Source of the DNA: CANIGN01 sp964538275
GTDB lineage: Bacteria > Bdellovibrionota > UBA2428
Reading direction: 5' to 3'
Length of the DNA stretch: 33,827 bases
Assembly (NCBI GenBank): GCA_964538275.1
Contig: CAZIFW010000026.1
Span: forward strand, 1 to 33,827
Below the pieces are notes generated by a model. It worked only from the letters and a program-made list of their open reading frames with translations. It made no database searches and was not told the DNA's origin. Shown piece after piece: positions 21,201 to 29,714 of this stretch. How positions within the stretch are numbered: the first letter of the stretch is position 1; every line of letters starts with the position of its first letter. Made by a program: the position numbers and the translations under genes.

Positions 21201-23546
21201 AGAAATTTGATCCAGTCTTTTTATTTCTTCTTTTAAGTTTTCAAATTCCGTGAAAGGCAATGCACCACGATCAAGAAAACGAATTTTTTTATTTTTGTCG
21301 ATCACATAGGTGCCGTGAAGGGGCAGTTCTTCGAAGTCGTCGAAAGATCTATATTTTTTAAATACATTCATTTGACTATCACTTAAGAGATCAAATTTTA
21401 GCCGAGTTTCTTCAGTAGAAAATTCAAGAGCTGTTGCAAGATCGCTTTCAGAATCTGTAGTGATTCCAACTATTTTATATCCAAGCTTTTGAAAACGTTC
21501 GCTTTGAGCATTTAATTCCTGAAGTTGTTCATTACAACGTGGACAGGAACCACCTAATACAAAAACTAAAAGCACACCTTTATTAGATTCTTTTAAAATT
21601 GAGTCGAGTGAGAGTGTTTTAGCAGCGGCATTCTTGAGGATAAAGTCGGGCGCTAAAGGTTGTGGAAATTTTTCTCCAGTAAAAGAAGTGGGTACTTTGA
21701 GTAAGAGTTCTCTTGGAGTGTGAACGGCTCTCCAGTCGTTTGGTATACTCTCGCCCAAGAGTTTCAATACTTCTTCTCCAAGTTTATAATATTCGGAGTT
21801 TTTGTCTAAATATGCACCCATAGTGCGACATTTTTTAAAGGTTTCAAAGGCAGCTTCTTGCTTGAGTTGCGAAGCTTGTGCGTGCGCAAGCTCTAAATAT
21901 TTTGAAATATCAGCATAGGGATCAGAACTTAAGTCTCCTAAAACTTCTTCTGCTTTTTCTGGAAGATTAAGTGTTCGGTAAAATTTTGCAAAGGTTGAAC
22001 GAGATAATATGTAATCAGCGTCTTGGTTAAGTTTACGCAATTCTTCGACATTCTCGGGTGATTCTTCGCCATTTTCCCAGCGTTTTATAAGATCTAGGAT
22101 TTTTTCGAGTTTAGCAGCTTGAGGTGCAAGCGAAGGGTTTTGAGATGCAAGATCATGCAACAGGACTCGATACTTAAAGCGCTCTACATCTTCGCCCACA
22201 ACAGTATAGCTATAAGCAAGTTGGTAAAAAAGTTTAAGGATGCGGATTTTATCTTTAAACTTACGAGCATCCGTAGGGAGATATCCTTGTTTTTCTGCTT
22301 CAACTAAAATTTCATGATTTCCATACGTGTTTGCAGTGGTAAACAGCAGATCAAGGCCAGCGATGTAATTTGAGTGATAAGTGCCCTCTTGCTCTAAAGG
22401 GTTGTTGTATTTGGAGTGAAGGGGGATTTCTAAGAGACCTTTTGCGACTTGTGCAGATTTTTTATATTTCCCAAGTCCAAGAAGATTGAGGCCCCAAAAA
22501 TGTTGATTGTGTCCATAATTATGAACCACGTAGGGAAATTCCATTTGTTTGTTTTGTTGTGTTTGATCAATGTATGCTGCACGCAAATATTGTTCATCAC
22601 TTTCGAAAAACTTCCCTATTTGTGAGTAAATGTGTGATCCCATGTGCCACATGTGAGCCGAGTTTATAAAAGAAGGTCCAATGTGTTGTGCTGAATCCAA
22701 TGCACGTTTTTCATTTTTACTATCGTTCCACAAGTGGATACGAGCATGGTGGGCGGGATGCATGGGTTCTTTTTCAAAAATTTCTTGAAAAAGTTTTTCT
22801 ATTTTTTCTTGTGTATATCCTAGATTTTCTATGTGACCTAGATCCCAGATAAAGAGCGCGCCCAGTGCTTTGAGATCAAGCTCATTCGGATTTTCTTCTA
22901 CAAGTTGAAGCCACGCTTTAACAAAAAACTTTTGATTCTCGGAATCTTCGGGATTTTTTAAAAAACTCAGTAAAATATTCTGTAAACGTATTTCGAGCTT
23001 ACTAAGTTTTAAATTGAGGTGACGAGTGAGTTCGATGGAGAGTTTTGTGAACTTGTATCCACGTTCATAGTTTCCAACGCCAAAAATAATCTGCGAAAGA
23101 CCCGCACCCCAAAGGGCCATAGTGCAATTGGAATCTTGGTGAAAAGCGAGGCGAAAATATCTTTCGGCCTCAACAGTTTCAAATGCGTGCATGTAGGCAA
23201 AAGCAAAATTTATGGATTTTAAAGCATCAGCGTTGCAAGATTGAATGGGGCTTTTGAGGGAGACGGTTAACGGAGGGAGATTGAGTGGGAATTGGCGAGG
23301 TCCGTAATCAAAAACTTGCCCGCGTTTTGAGGCTCCGGGGTGGGAGGCTTCATTTTTCAAGTAGGCGGCAAGTACATCTTCTCTTGCGTCTCCGCTTTCT
23401 TTGCTCATGGCGCTCATGCCGCCATTGCTTCCACCCATAGAGGGCATATTTGCGGCTTCGTGACCCTCGTGAGAGGGGCCACAAGAAACTAAAAAGAGAA
23501 CAAGAATTGTTGTAAGTAATTTAGGAAATGCACCGGAATTGAACAC
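21183..23546 (-). CDS. Lipoprotein fusing a TPR-type domain to a thioredoxin/peroxiredoxin domain
   Basis: 787 residues from a GTG. Signal peptide KLLTTILVLFLVSC gives a lipobox (LVSC) and lipid anchor, followed by a short His/Met/Gly-rich segment (GPSHEGHEAANMPSMGG) that might bind metal. Residues about 85-600 form helical TPR-like repeats opening with 'SINFAFAYMHAFETVEAERYF..AF..D..CTMALWGAGLS', as in TPR proteins encoded near copper or cytochrome genes. Residues about 620-787 form an AhpC/TSA-type thioredoxin fold: APDFILKNAAAKTLSL, VLLVFVLGGSCPRCNEQL with the CxxC pair Cys668/Cys671, ITTDSESDL and YVIDKNKKIRFLDRGAL. Probable role: a periplasm-facing thiol redox or peroxide-handling protein docking partners via TPR. 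The start is supported by a promoter ending 6 nt before the GTG. Confidence 0.75.
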   Translation of the reverse strand: MFNSGAFPKLLTTILVLFLVSCGPSHEGHEAANMPSMGGSNGGMSAMSKESGDAREDVLAAYLKNEASHPGASKRGQVFDYGPRQFPLNLPPLTVSLKSPIQSCNADALKSINFAFAYMHAFETVEAERYFRLAFHQDSNCTMALWGAGLSQIIFGVGNYERGYKFTKLSIELTRHLNLKLSKLEIRLQNILLSFLKNPEDSENQKFFVKAWLQLVEENPNELDLKALGALFIWDLGHIENLGYTQEKIEKLFQEIFEKEPMHPAHHARIHLWNDSKNEKRALDSAQHIGPSFINSAHMWHMGSHIYSQIGKFFESDEQYLRAAYIDQTQQNKQMEFPYVVHNYGHNQHFWGLNLLGLGKYKKSAQVAKGLLEIPLHSKYNNPLEQEGTYHSNYIAGLDLLFTTANTYGNHEILVEAEKQGYLPTDARKFKDKIRILKLFYQLAYSYTVVGEDVERFKYRVLLHDLASQNPSLAPQAAKLEKILDLIKRWENGEESPENVEELRKLNQDADYILSRSTFAKFYRTLNLPEKAEEVLGDLSSDPYADISKYLELAHAQASQLKQEAAFETFKKCRTMGAYLDKNSEYYKLGEEVLKLLGESIPNDWRAVHTPRELLLKVPTSFTGEKFPQPLAPDFILKNAAAKTLSLDSILKESNKGVLLVFVLGGSCPRCNEQLQELNAQSERFQKLGYKIVGITTDSESDLATALEFSTEETRLKFDLLSDSQMNVFKKYRSFDDFEELPLHGTYVIDKNKKIRFLDRGALPFTEFENLKEEIKRLDQISKATSE

Positions 23547-23552
23547 ATCGCG

Positions 23553-23580
23553 AGGTTAACAATCTCACGCGGCGAGTCAA
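23553..23580 (-). promoter_or_regulatory. Predicted promoter TTGACT-16-TAACCT, leaderless GTG gene
   Basis: On the minus strand TTGACT (5 of 6 matches to TTGACA) and TAACCT are 16 bp apart. TAACCT ends exactly 6 nt before the GTG at 23546. An out-of-frame ATG just 2 nt upstream of the GTG does not open the gene. Confidence 0.6.
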
Positions 23581-23606
23581 GTTGGCGGTAGCTTAAGCTA
23601 TTTGCG

Positions 23607-24266
23607 CTAAGTCATCTTAATTACAGAGTCTACAAGCTTGCGGATACCTTCAAAAATATCGCATAACGGAGCGTCGTCGTACATGTAGGCGGGGCTTGTG
23701 ATGATCTTGTATTTCGTATCGATACAACAATCACTCGCGCTTTTTACAACGTGACGATGTCCAAGTTTTTCTATTTCAGAAGAGGCTTCTGAAGGAGCAC
23801 CTACCGTGAGTTCTAGACCTTTGTTTCTAAATGTGAGTGCTAAAATAGCGGGTGCTATGCAAACGGCACCAATGGGTTTTGAGGCGTTGTGGAAATTTTG
23901 TAACTTTTCTTGAATCAAAGGGTGAGCTGTTCCACTTGCACCCTTAAGTGCAAAGTCGCATAAATTCTTAGCAGCTCCAAAGCCACCTGGAATAATTACG
24001 GCATCATATTCGTTGGGTTGAAGGGCATCGAGTTTTTGAACTTTTCCACGTGCTATACGAGCGGCTTCTACGAGCTGGTTTCGACTTTCATGTGTGTTTT
24101 CGCCCGTTAGGCAGTTTACAACATCATATTGAGGAGCATCGAGTGCAAAGCAGTCTACACTCACATCGTGCCGACTGAGGGCCCATAAAACTCCTACGGA
24201 TTCACGTATTTCCGATCCATCTTTAAAGCCACTTCCGCACAGTATGACTGCAATCTTTTTACCCAT
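23607..24266 (-). CDS. elbB: DJ-1/PfpI superfamily protein ElbB (isoprenoid biosynthesis glyoxalase)
   Basis: 219 residues from ATG 24266, matching ElbB length. The start MGKKIAVILCGSGFKDGSEIRESVGVLWALS corresponds to the ElbB opening 'kKiavILsGcGvyDGsEihEav'. Other landmarks are DAVIIPGGFGAAKNLCDFA, the nucleophile-elbow GAVCIAPA (candidate nucleophile Cys), and 'KSASDCCID..YKIITSPAYMYDDA..CDIFEGI' at the end. Members have glyoxalase-type or chaperone roles and were first linked to isoprenoid synthesis; the exact function here is not shown. A longer frame opens 57 nt upstream, but the MGKK start is preferred because TATTTT lies exactly 6 nt before it and TTGTCG 17 bp further up. Confidence 0.9.
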   Translation of the reverse strand: MGKKIAVILCGSGFKDGSEIRESVGVLWALSRHDVSVDCFALDAPQYDVVNCLTGENTHESRNQLVEAARIARGKVQKLDALQPNEYDAVIIPGGFGAAKNLCDFALKGASGTAHPLIQEKLQNFHNASKPIGAVCIAPAILALTFRNKGLELTVGAPSEASSEIEKLGHRHVVKSASDCCIDTKYKIITSPAYMYDDAPLCDIFEGIRKLVDSVIKMT

Positions 24267-24272
24267 AGATGT

Positions 24273-24301
24273 AAAATAGGCGTCAGAGACCTTTTCGACA
24301 A
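24273..24301 (-). promoter_or_regulatory. Predicted promoter TTGTCG-17-TATTTT for elbB
   Basis: On the minus strand TTGTCG (24301-24296) and TATTTT (24278-24273) are 17 bp apart and end 6 nt before the ATG at 24266. The -35 is part of a 13-nt direct repeat. Confidence 0.5.
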
Positions 24302-24323
24302 CCCTTCGCAACCTTTTCGACAA
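24289..24323. repeat. Direct repeat ACCTTTTCGACAA, 22-bp period, between elbB and yceD
   Basis: Exact 13-nt copies at 24289-24301 and 24311-24323. The 22-bp spacing is about two helical turns, so a dimer could bind both on one DNA face. The copy nearer elbB covers its -35 box. The region also serves the divergent yceD-fab operon. Confidence 0.55.
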
Positions 24324-24390
24324 GCTAAGCCCTGCTTAAGAACGCGAATTAGCTTTATTCACAACGCAGGGTGGCCTATATCAAAGCGCT

Positions 24391-25032
24391 GTGAATCAAG
24401 GAAAACTTACTCTTCGGGAAGTGGGCTCTAAGTCCATTGACGTGTCCTTTAGTGAAGCTGATGAATGGGTCCAGTCTGCTCTAAAAGTAGCAGCCCCACA
24501 TGTAGATATCTGCGGAAAAAGCCCGGATGGGTGGGCCGCGGGCTCCAAGATTAGTGGATCTATTCGTGTAGAGCGTCTTGATCCTGAATATTCGCTTTCG
24601 GGTAATTTCGAAGGGCGTATGCCTCTGTTATGTCCCCGCTGCGGAGCTGAGGGGACGACTCAAAGGGCTGGAGATTTTAGGGTTTTCCTAAAGCCCATGG
24701 GGCCTTATGAGGCGGCTGAAGAGGGAGATGACCCTGATTATGTGTTTTTGGAAACTCCCTATATCGATTTAGCTCACATTTTAACGGAGCAGATTGTGGC
24801 CGTAGAACCCGTAGTGGAACACCCCGATTTGGAGCTTTCAGGCGAAGAACACGTGTGCACTTCTGTGGATATGACGGATGAAGAATTGGCCGTAGATAAT
24901 GAATTTCATTTGTCTTCTGGACAAAATGCCGGAAAAGCGGAAAACTCCCCTTTTGCAGTTCTAAGCAAGTTGAAGGATTTATCAAAAGATTCTACAACAG
25001 TGGCCAAGAGCTCAAAAAAGAACAAGGAATAG
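24391..25032 (+). CDS. YceD/DUF177 family protein
   Basis: 213 residues from a GTG. The central block SGNFEGRMPLLCPRCGAEGTT matches the DUF177 core 'g.v...l.l.CsRCl', with a CPRC pair at about 82-85. YIDLAHILTEQIVAVEPV and the late SPFAVLSKLKDL correspond to the family's 'NPFavLk.Lk'. The family lies next to rpmF in many bacteria and plants and is linked to 23S rRNA and large-subunit accumulation. It is the first gene of the rpmF-fab cluster; rpmF follows 13 nt later. TATATC lies 8 nt before the GTG, consistent with a short or absent leader. Confidence 0.85.
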   Translation: MNQGKLTLREVGSKSIDVSFSEADEWVQSALKVAAPHVDICGKSPDGWAAGSKISGSIRVERLDPEYSLSGNFEGRMPLLCPRCGAEGTTQRAGDFRVFLKPMGPYEAAEEGDDPDYVFLETPYIDLAHILTEQIVAVEPVVEHPDLELSGEEHVCTSVDMTDEELAVDNEFHLSSGQNAGKAENSPFAVLSKLKDLSKDSTTVAKSSKKNKE

Positions 25033-25045
25033 TAGGAAATTAAAA

Positions 25046-25237
25046 ATGGTTGTACCTAAGAAGAAATCATCTAAATCAAGAACTGCACAACGTAGTGCTA
25101 ACAAATTTTTAGTTCCCAAAGGCTTTAGCATTTGCAAAGAAACTGGCGAAGTTGTTCCTCCACACAGAGTAAGTGCTATGGGCTGGTACAAAGGTAAGAA
25201 AGTTCTTAAAACTAAAGCTGAGTTGAAAAACTCTTAA
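25046..25237 (+). CDS. rpmF: 50S ribosomal protein L32, cysteine-poor form
   Basis: 63 residues. The VVPKKKSSKSRTAQRSANKFLVPKG opening is diagnostic of L32. Most L32 proteins hold zinc with four cysteines (C..CG...C..CG). Here the region reads SICKETGEVVPPHRVSAMGWYKGKKV, keeping only one cysteine, so it should be a zinc-independent 'C-minus' form. Such forms are known as replacements that spare zinc. A Shine-Dalgarno-like TAGGAAAT precedes the ATG. fabH follows 18 nt after the stop. Confidence 0.93.
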   Translation: MVVPKKKSSKSRTAQRSANKFLVPKGFSICKETGEVVPPHRVSAMGWYKGKKVLKTKAELKNS

Positions 25238-25255
25238 GCTAAAATTTAAAATTTT

Positions 25256-26263
25256 ATGAATTACGGCGCACGCATTGTGAGCACAGGGCTTGGTGTGCCC
25301 TCAAGAAAAGTCTCTAACGACGACATGTCAAAAATTGTCGAAACAAGTGACGAATGGATCGTATCTCGCACCGGAATTAAAGAGCGAAAATTTGTAGATA
25401 GCGACAACGGTGAATACATCACTCAGTTGTGCGCGCGCGCTGGTGAGCAGGCACTTAAAAATGCAGGCCTTAAAGCGAGCGATATCGATATGGTTATTTC
25501 CTGCACAATCTCAGCAGAGACTGTGATGCCCAACAACTCAGCACGAGTTATGGGTGCGCTGGGAATGAAACACACTCCGGGCTTTGACTTAAGTGCGGCT
25601 TGTGGCGGTTTTGTTTTTGGAATTCATACAGCAAATGCTTTGATTCAAAATGGTTCTCAAAAGCGCATTATGCTTTTTGGAGCTGATGTGTTGTCAGCTG
25701 CTCTCAATATGAAAGACCGTACGACTTGCGTACTTTTTGGAGACGGTGCGGGCTGTGTCATCATCGAACGTGTTGAGAACGCAGATCCCCAAAAAGATTC
25801 TATGATTTTGGGATCTAGAATTTATACAGATTTTGATGCAACAGGGGCTTTGACAATCAATGCAGGCGGTAGCCGTGCCCCTTCTTGGAAGACCGAAGCT
25901 CATATAGAAAATTCCCCTTACGTTCAAATGAATGGACAGGATGTTTTTAAACATGCGGTTAAAGGTATGGTTCATGCTGCGACTGAAGTTTTAAAAGAGC
26001 AGAAAGTTCCAACGTCTGCCATCAAGTGGTTTGTTCCGCATCAAGCAAATTTACGAATTATTGAGATGACTGCGAAGTATCTTGATTTTCCAATGGATCG
26101 CGTTTTTGTGAACATCGATAGATGGGCGAATACATCTGCAGCTACTGTTGCAATTGCATTAGCTGAGATGGAGCAACAAGGAAAACTACAACGAGGAGAT
26201 TTAATTCTTTTGGATGTTTTCGGTGGAGGCTTTAACTACGGCGCTGCTCTTCTAAGATGGTAA
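25256..26263 (+). CDS. fabH: 3-oxoacyl-ACP synthase III
   Basis: 335 residues, normal length. FabH condenses acetyl-CoA with malonyl-ACP to start fatty-acid synthesis. The triad is present: Cys116 in DLSAACGGF, His262 in PHQANLRI and Asn292 in RWANTSAAT (most FabH read GNTSAA, here ANTSAA). SDEWIVSRTGIKERK and VLFGDGAGCVI are also typical. plsX, which usually precedes fabH after rpmF, is absent. No clear Shine-Dalgarno sequence; the 18-bp gap is AT-rich. Confidence 0.96.
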   Translation: MNYGARIVSTGLGVPSRKVSNDDMSKIVETSDEWIVSRTGIKERKFVDSDNGEYITQLCARAGEQALKNAGLKASDIDMVISCTISAETVMPNNSARVMGALGMKHTPGFDLSAACGGFVFGIHTANALIQNGSQKRIMLFGADVLSAALNMKDRTTCVLFGDGAGCVIIERVENADPQKDSMILGSRIYTDFDATGALTINAGGSRAPSWKTEAHIENSPYVQMNGQDVFKHAVKGMVHAATEVLKEQKVPTSAIKWFVPHQANLRIIEMTAKYLDFPMDRVFVNIDRWANTSAATVAIALAEMEQQGKLQRGDLILLDVFGGGFNYGAALLRW

Positions 26264-26278
26264 TTATTTAAAATACTC

Positions 26279-27265
26279 ATGGCACATCAAAAGGCACTTA
26301 TTGTTTTTGCAGGTCAAGGAAGTCAATTCCCTGGAATGGGCAAAAATTATTACGAAAACTTTCCTCTCTACAAACAAACACTTGAGGAAGCTTCTGATGC
26401 TTCTGGTTTACATCTTAAAAAATTAAGTTTTGATGCCTCTGAATCTGAAATACGTGAAAGTTCTGTAGCGCAACCTCTCATACTCACTGCAAGCATTGGT
26501 ATGTGGAGAGTTTTAACAACTCAATTTGCATTCACTCAAAACTTAGATCCCATTTTTGCAGGGCACTCTTTAGGTGAATACACAGCCCTTGTGGCAGCGG
26601 GAACTTTTAAGTTTTCGGAGACTGTAAAAGCCGTGCAAAAACGCGGTCAGTTTATGAGCGAAGCGGTGAGCCCTGGAGTGGGTGGAATGCGCGCACTCAT
26701 TTTGAGAGAGCCTGCTAATGAAGAAAAAATTAAAACGTTTTGCGAATATGCGAGCGCTCAAAGTGGAAAGCTAGTTGCAATGGCCAACTGGAATACAGAC
26801 ACTCAAATTGTACTTTCAGGCTACGAAGAAGCCCTTAAAAAAGTAGACCAGCTAGCTGGCAAAGAAGAGGGTGGTCATGATTGGAAATGGATTCGTCGGA
26901 GTATTCCATTGGATGTGAGTGGACCTTTTCATTCTCCTTTAATGAAGAATGCTGAAGAGAACTTTATTCCGGTATTAGATGCTTTAACTTTTGAAGCTCA
27001 GCAAAAACTTTACATTCGCAATATAGATGCAAGTTTAAACTCTTTGAGTTCAGAAAAAGAAATTAAAAACGCATTACGAGAACAAGTTTGTGGAAGTGTG
27101 CGTTGGTATCCAACACTTTTAAAAGCTAAAGATTCAGTTTCTGTGCACGCAGAAATATCGCCCTCTAAGGTTTTAACCAATATGGCTTCTCGCATGGAGG
27201 CTTTTAAAGAGTGGAAATTCATGAACTTTGAAGACATTTCAAAGATCGAGGAGATTTTAAAATGA
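26279..27265 (+). CDS. fabD: Malonyl-CoA:ACP transacylase
   Basis: 328 residues. FabD loads malonyl groups onto ACP. FAGQGSQFPGMGKNYYENFP is the N-terminal signature, and GHSLGEYTALVAAG holds the catalytic Ser97. GPFHSPLM carries the catalytic His region, and VRWYPTLL is the usual C-terminal motif. Slightly longer than many FabD (about 310). It follows fabH by 15 nt and overlaps fabG by 4 nt (ATGA), a translational-coupling arrangement. Confidence 0.96.
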   Translation: MAHQKALIVFAGQGSQFPGMGKNYYENFPLYKQTLEEASDASGLHLKKLSFDASESEIRESSVAQPLILTASIGMWRVLTTQFAFTQNLDPIFAGHSLGEYTALVAAGTFKFSETVKAVQKRGQFMSEAVSPGVGGMRALILREPANEEKIKTFCEYASAQSGKLVAMANWNTDTQIVLSGYEEALKKVDQLAGKEEGGHDWKWIRRSIPLDVSGPFHSPLMKNAEENFIPVLDALTFEAQQKLYIRNIDASLNSLSSEKEIKNALREQVCGSVRWYPTLLKAKDSVSVHAEISPSKVLTNMASRMEAFKEWKFMNFEDISKIEEILK

Positions 27266-28008
27266 CTTTGTTAGCAGGAAAAAGATTAGTCGTAACGGGC
27301 GGTAGCCGCGGTATTGGAAAAGCCTGTGTAGAATTTTTTGCCGAGCAAGGTGCAAGTGTTGCGTTCACGTACACCACGGAAACTCCCGAGCTCACAACAT
27401 GGCTCAACGAAATGCAAAGCAAAGGTCACAAAGTGAAAGGTTTTGTTTTGAATTTGGGTCACCGAGACCAATTTAAAGCAGTTGTAGCTCAAATGACTGA
27501 ATACTTGGGCGGTATTGATGGTTTGTTAAACAATGCCGGAATTGCCCGTGATCAATTGATGTTGCGCATGAAAGAAGAAGATTTTGAAGAGACCATGAAT
27601 ATCAACCTCAAGGGTTGTTATTTCTTTACCAAGGAGTGTTTGCGCTCTTTGATGAAGTCTGAGTCTGCTTCAGTTGTTTTTGTGAGTTCTGTAGTTGGTT
27701 TGATGGGGAACAGTGGGCAAAGTGCTTACTGTGCCTCTAAAGCGGGCCTAGTAGGCTTAGCTAAGTCTTTGGCTCGTGAGCTCGCTTCTAGGCAGTTGCG
27801 AGTGAATGTATTGGCTCCAGGCTTTATTGAAACCGACATGACCTCAAATTTGAGCGAAGAAGCCAAGGCCTATTTTATGTCGAATATACCTCTAGCGCGT
27901 TTAGGTAAGCCGGTTGAGATTGCCCAAGGGGCGACTTATTTGCTATCGGATATGTCACGTTACGTCACAGGGCATGTTCTGAACGTAAATGGTGGCTTGT
28001 ATATTTAG
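27262..28008 (+). CDS. fabG: 3-oxoacyl-ACP reductase
   Basis: 248 residues, a classical short-chain dehydrogenase. NADPH-binding TGGSRGIGKA, NNAGIARD, SSVVG and the catalytic YCASK (Tyr156, Lys160), then VNVLAPGFIETDMT. It reduces 3-oxoacyl-ACP in each elongation cycle. A GAGGAG Shine-Dalgarno sequence lies inside the end of fabD just before the ATG. About 120 bp separate it from acpP, the largest gap in the cluster, holding an inverted repeat. Confidence 0.96.
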   Translation: MTLLAGKRLVVTGGSRGIGKACVEFFAEQGASVAFTYTTETPELTTWLNEMQSKGHKVKGFVLNLGHRDQFKAVVAQMTEYLGGIDGLLNNAGIARDQLMLRMKEEDFEETMNINLKGCYFFTKECLRSLMKSESASVVFVSSVVGLMGNSGQSAYCASKAGLVGLAKSLARELASRQLRVNVLAPGFIETDMTSNLSEEAKAYFMSNIPLARLGKPVEIAQGATYLLSDMSRYVTGHVLNVNGGLYI

Positions 28009-28059
28009 GGGCGATCTGATGTATTTGGGCTCGATAAGGAAGTTATTTAGATTGTGTTA

Positions 28060-28075
28060 TTAACTGTTTAGTTAA
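28060..28075. promoter_or_regulatory. Inverted repeat TTAACT-GTTT-AGTTAA upstream of acpP
   Basis: Perfect 6-bp arms around a 4-nt centre, 53 bp before the acpP ATG. A TTGTTT-17-TATTAA promoter-like pair follows (28085-28113). It could be an operator adjusting ACP supply; the sequence differs from the FapR site I recall. Confidence 0.35.
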
Positions 28076-28128
28076 AATCACAGTTTGTTTAAGTGTGTAG
28101 AGAAAGTTATTAACTTAAGGAGTTGGTT

Positions 28129-28371
28129 ATGAACGTAGAAGACAAAGTAAAGAATATTATCGTTGAGCAGCTCAATGTAGACGGCGATGCCGTTAAACCT
28201 GAAGCAACATTTATCGAAGATCTCGGTGCAGATAGCCTTGATATCGTAGAACTTGTTATGACTATGGAAGAAGAGTTTGATCTCGAAATTCCTGACGAAG
28301 ATGCAGAAAAAATTAAAACTGTTGGCGACGTTGTGGCTTATGTAAAAAACCACAGCAAAGAAAGCCACTGA
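28129..28371 (+). CDS. acpP: Acyl carrier protein
   Basis: 80 residues, very acidic. The phosphopantetheine site is LGADSLDIVEL with Ser36. NVEDKVKNIIVEQLNVD and DLEIPDEDAEKIKTVGDVVAYV are typical. The start at ATG 28129 is favoured over a TTG 6 nt upstream because AAGGAG (28117-28122) is spaced 6 nt from it. It carries growing acyl chains for the flanking Fab enzymes. Confidence 0.97.
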   Translation: MNVEDKVKNIIVEQLNVDGDAVKPEATFIEDLGADSLDIVELVMTMEEEFDLEIPDEDAEKIKTVGDVVAYVKNHSKESH

Positions 28372-28395
28372 GTTTTTCACTCGGAAGTGTAAAAG

Positions 28396-29628
28396 ATGAC
28401 ATCCAAACGTGTCGTTGTTACCGGCTTGGGCTGTGTAACATCGCTCGGTCTTAACTTTGAAGATTTTTGGAAAAATCTGCTTGCTGGCAAAAGTGGAATC
28501 TCTAAGCTGAGTAATTTTGATACCACAGGTCTCACCGTTACTTTTGGGGGTGAGATTAAAGATTTTGATGCAGAAAAGTGGATCAACAAAAAAGACATTC
28601 GAAGAATGGATCGTTTTATTCAGCTGGGATTAGCTGCAAGTTTTCAAGCATGTGATCAAGCAAAACTTGATAGCTTTGAAGATAAAAAAAGAATTGGCAC
28701 CATACTTTCGAGTGGTATTGGCGGACTTCAACTCATTGAAGAAACCGTGATTGAAATGACTCAAGGGAAACGGGTCTCTCCGTTTTTTATACCTTCAATT
28801 ATTTCCAACTTACTTCCTGGACAATTGAGTATCATCAAAGGTTTTAAAGGTGTGAATTATTGCATCACATCTGCTTGTTCTAGTTCAGCACATGCCGTTG
28901 GCGAAGGTTTTCGCATGATTGAACGCGGAGATGCGGATGTGATGGTAGTAGGTGGAGCAGAAGCTCCTCTTACAAAACTTTCTATTGCCGGATTTTCATC
29001 AATGAAAGCTCTTTCAACTCGTAACGATGCTCCTGAAAAAGCTTCGCGTCCTTTTGATATGGATCGCGATGGTTTTGTTATGAGTGAAGGCGCAGCTGTT
29101 TTGGTTTTAGAGAGTTTAGAATCAGCTCAAAAAAGAGGCGTGCCTATACTTGCTGAAATTATAGGTTACGGAACAAACTCGGATGCCTATCACATGACTT
29201 CGCCCAGTGAAGGTGGAGAAGGAGCGCGAGACTGCATGGTTTTAGCTTTGGAAGATGGCAAAACATCTTACAAAGAAGTGGATTATGTAAACATGCATGG
29301 GACTTCAACCGATGCTGGAGATGTCTCAGAATCCTCTGCGATAGAAACACTTTTTACAGATTGGAAAGAGCATCTCTTAGTGAGCTCTACAAAGTCTATG
29401 ACGGGTCATATGCTGGGAGCAGCGGGCGCACTTGAAGCTTTGGTTTGTATTGGTGCTATTCGGGATGGAAAAATTCCTCCCACCATTAACTTAGAGAAGC
29501 AAGACCCCGCTTGTCGTTTGGATTATGTTCCTCATGAAGCGCGATCGCACAAAGTTAAAAAAGCCCTTTCCAATAGCTTTGGATTTGGCGGTACAAACGT
29601 TTCTTTGTTATTTAGCGAATATCGTTAA
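28396..29628 (+). CDS. fabF: 3-oxoacyl-ACP synthase II
   Basis: 410 residues. KAS II condensing enzyme for chain elongation. The catalytic set is present: Cys161 in TSACSSSAHA, His301 in MHGTSTDAGD and His338 in SMTGHMLGAAGA. SRPFDMDRDGFVMSEGAA and the C-terminal NSFGFGGTNVSLLF are also typical. It follows acpP by 24 nt and ends the fab cluster. No strong terminator was seen after it. Confidence 0.97.
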   Translation: MTSKRVVVTGLGCVTSLGLNFEDFWKNLLAGKSGISKLSNFDTTGLTVTFGGEIKDFDAEKWINKKDIRRMDRFIQLGLAASFQACDQAKLDSFEDKKRIGTILSSGIGGLQLIEETVIEMTQGKRVSPFFIPSIISNLLPGQLSIIKGFKGVNYCITSACSSSAHAVGEGFRMIERGDADVMVVGGAEAPLTKLSIAGFSSMKALSTRNDAPEKASRPFDMDRDGFVMSEGAAVLVLESLESAQKRGVPILAEIIGYGTNSDAYHMTSPSEGGEGARDCMVLALEDGKTSYKEVDYVNMHGTSTDAGDVSESSAIETLFTDWKEHLLVSSTKSMTGHMLGAAGALEALVCIGAIRDGKIPPTINLEKQDPACRLDYVPHEARSHKVKKALSNSFGFGGTNVSLLFSEYR

Positions 29629-29714
29629 AGTCTTAAAGTGAAGGCTCATCTGCGGAACAATATGTTTCTGGAGATTCCAGGCTTTCTAATTTGCCCTGAT
29701 TTCAGACATTTTTA

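Noticed and set aside
29674..29690. Short hairpin CTGGA-GAT-TCCAG after fabF as terminator
   Set aside because: Only 5 bp and no T-run follows; too weak to call.
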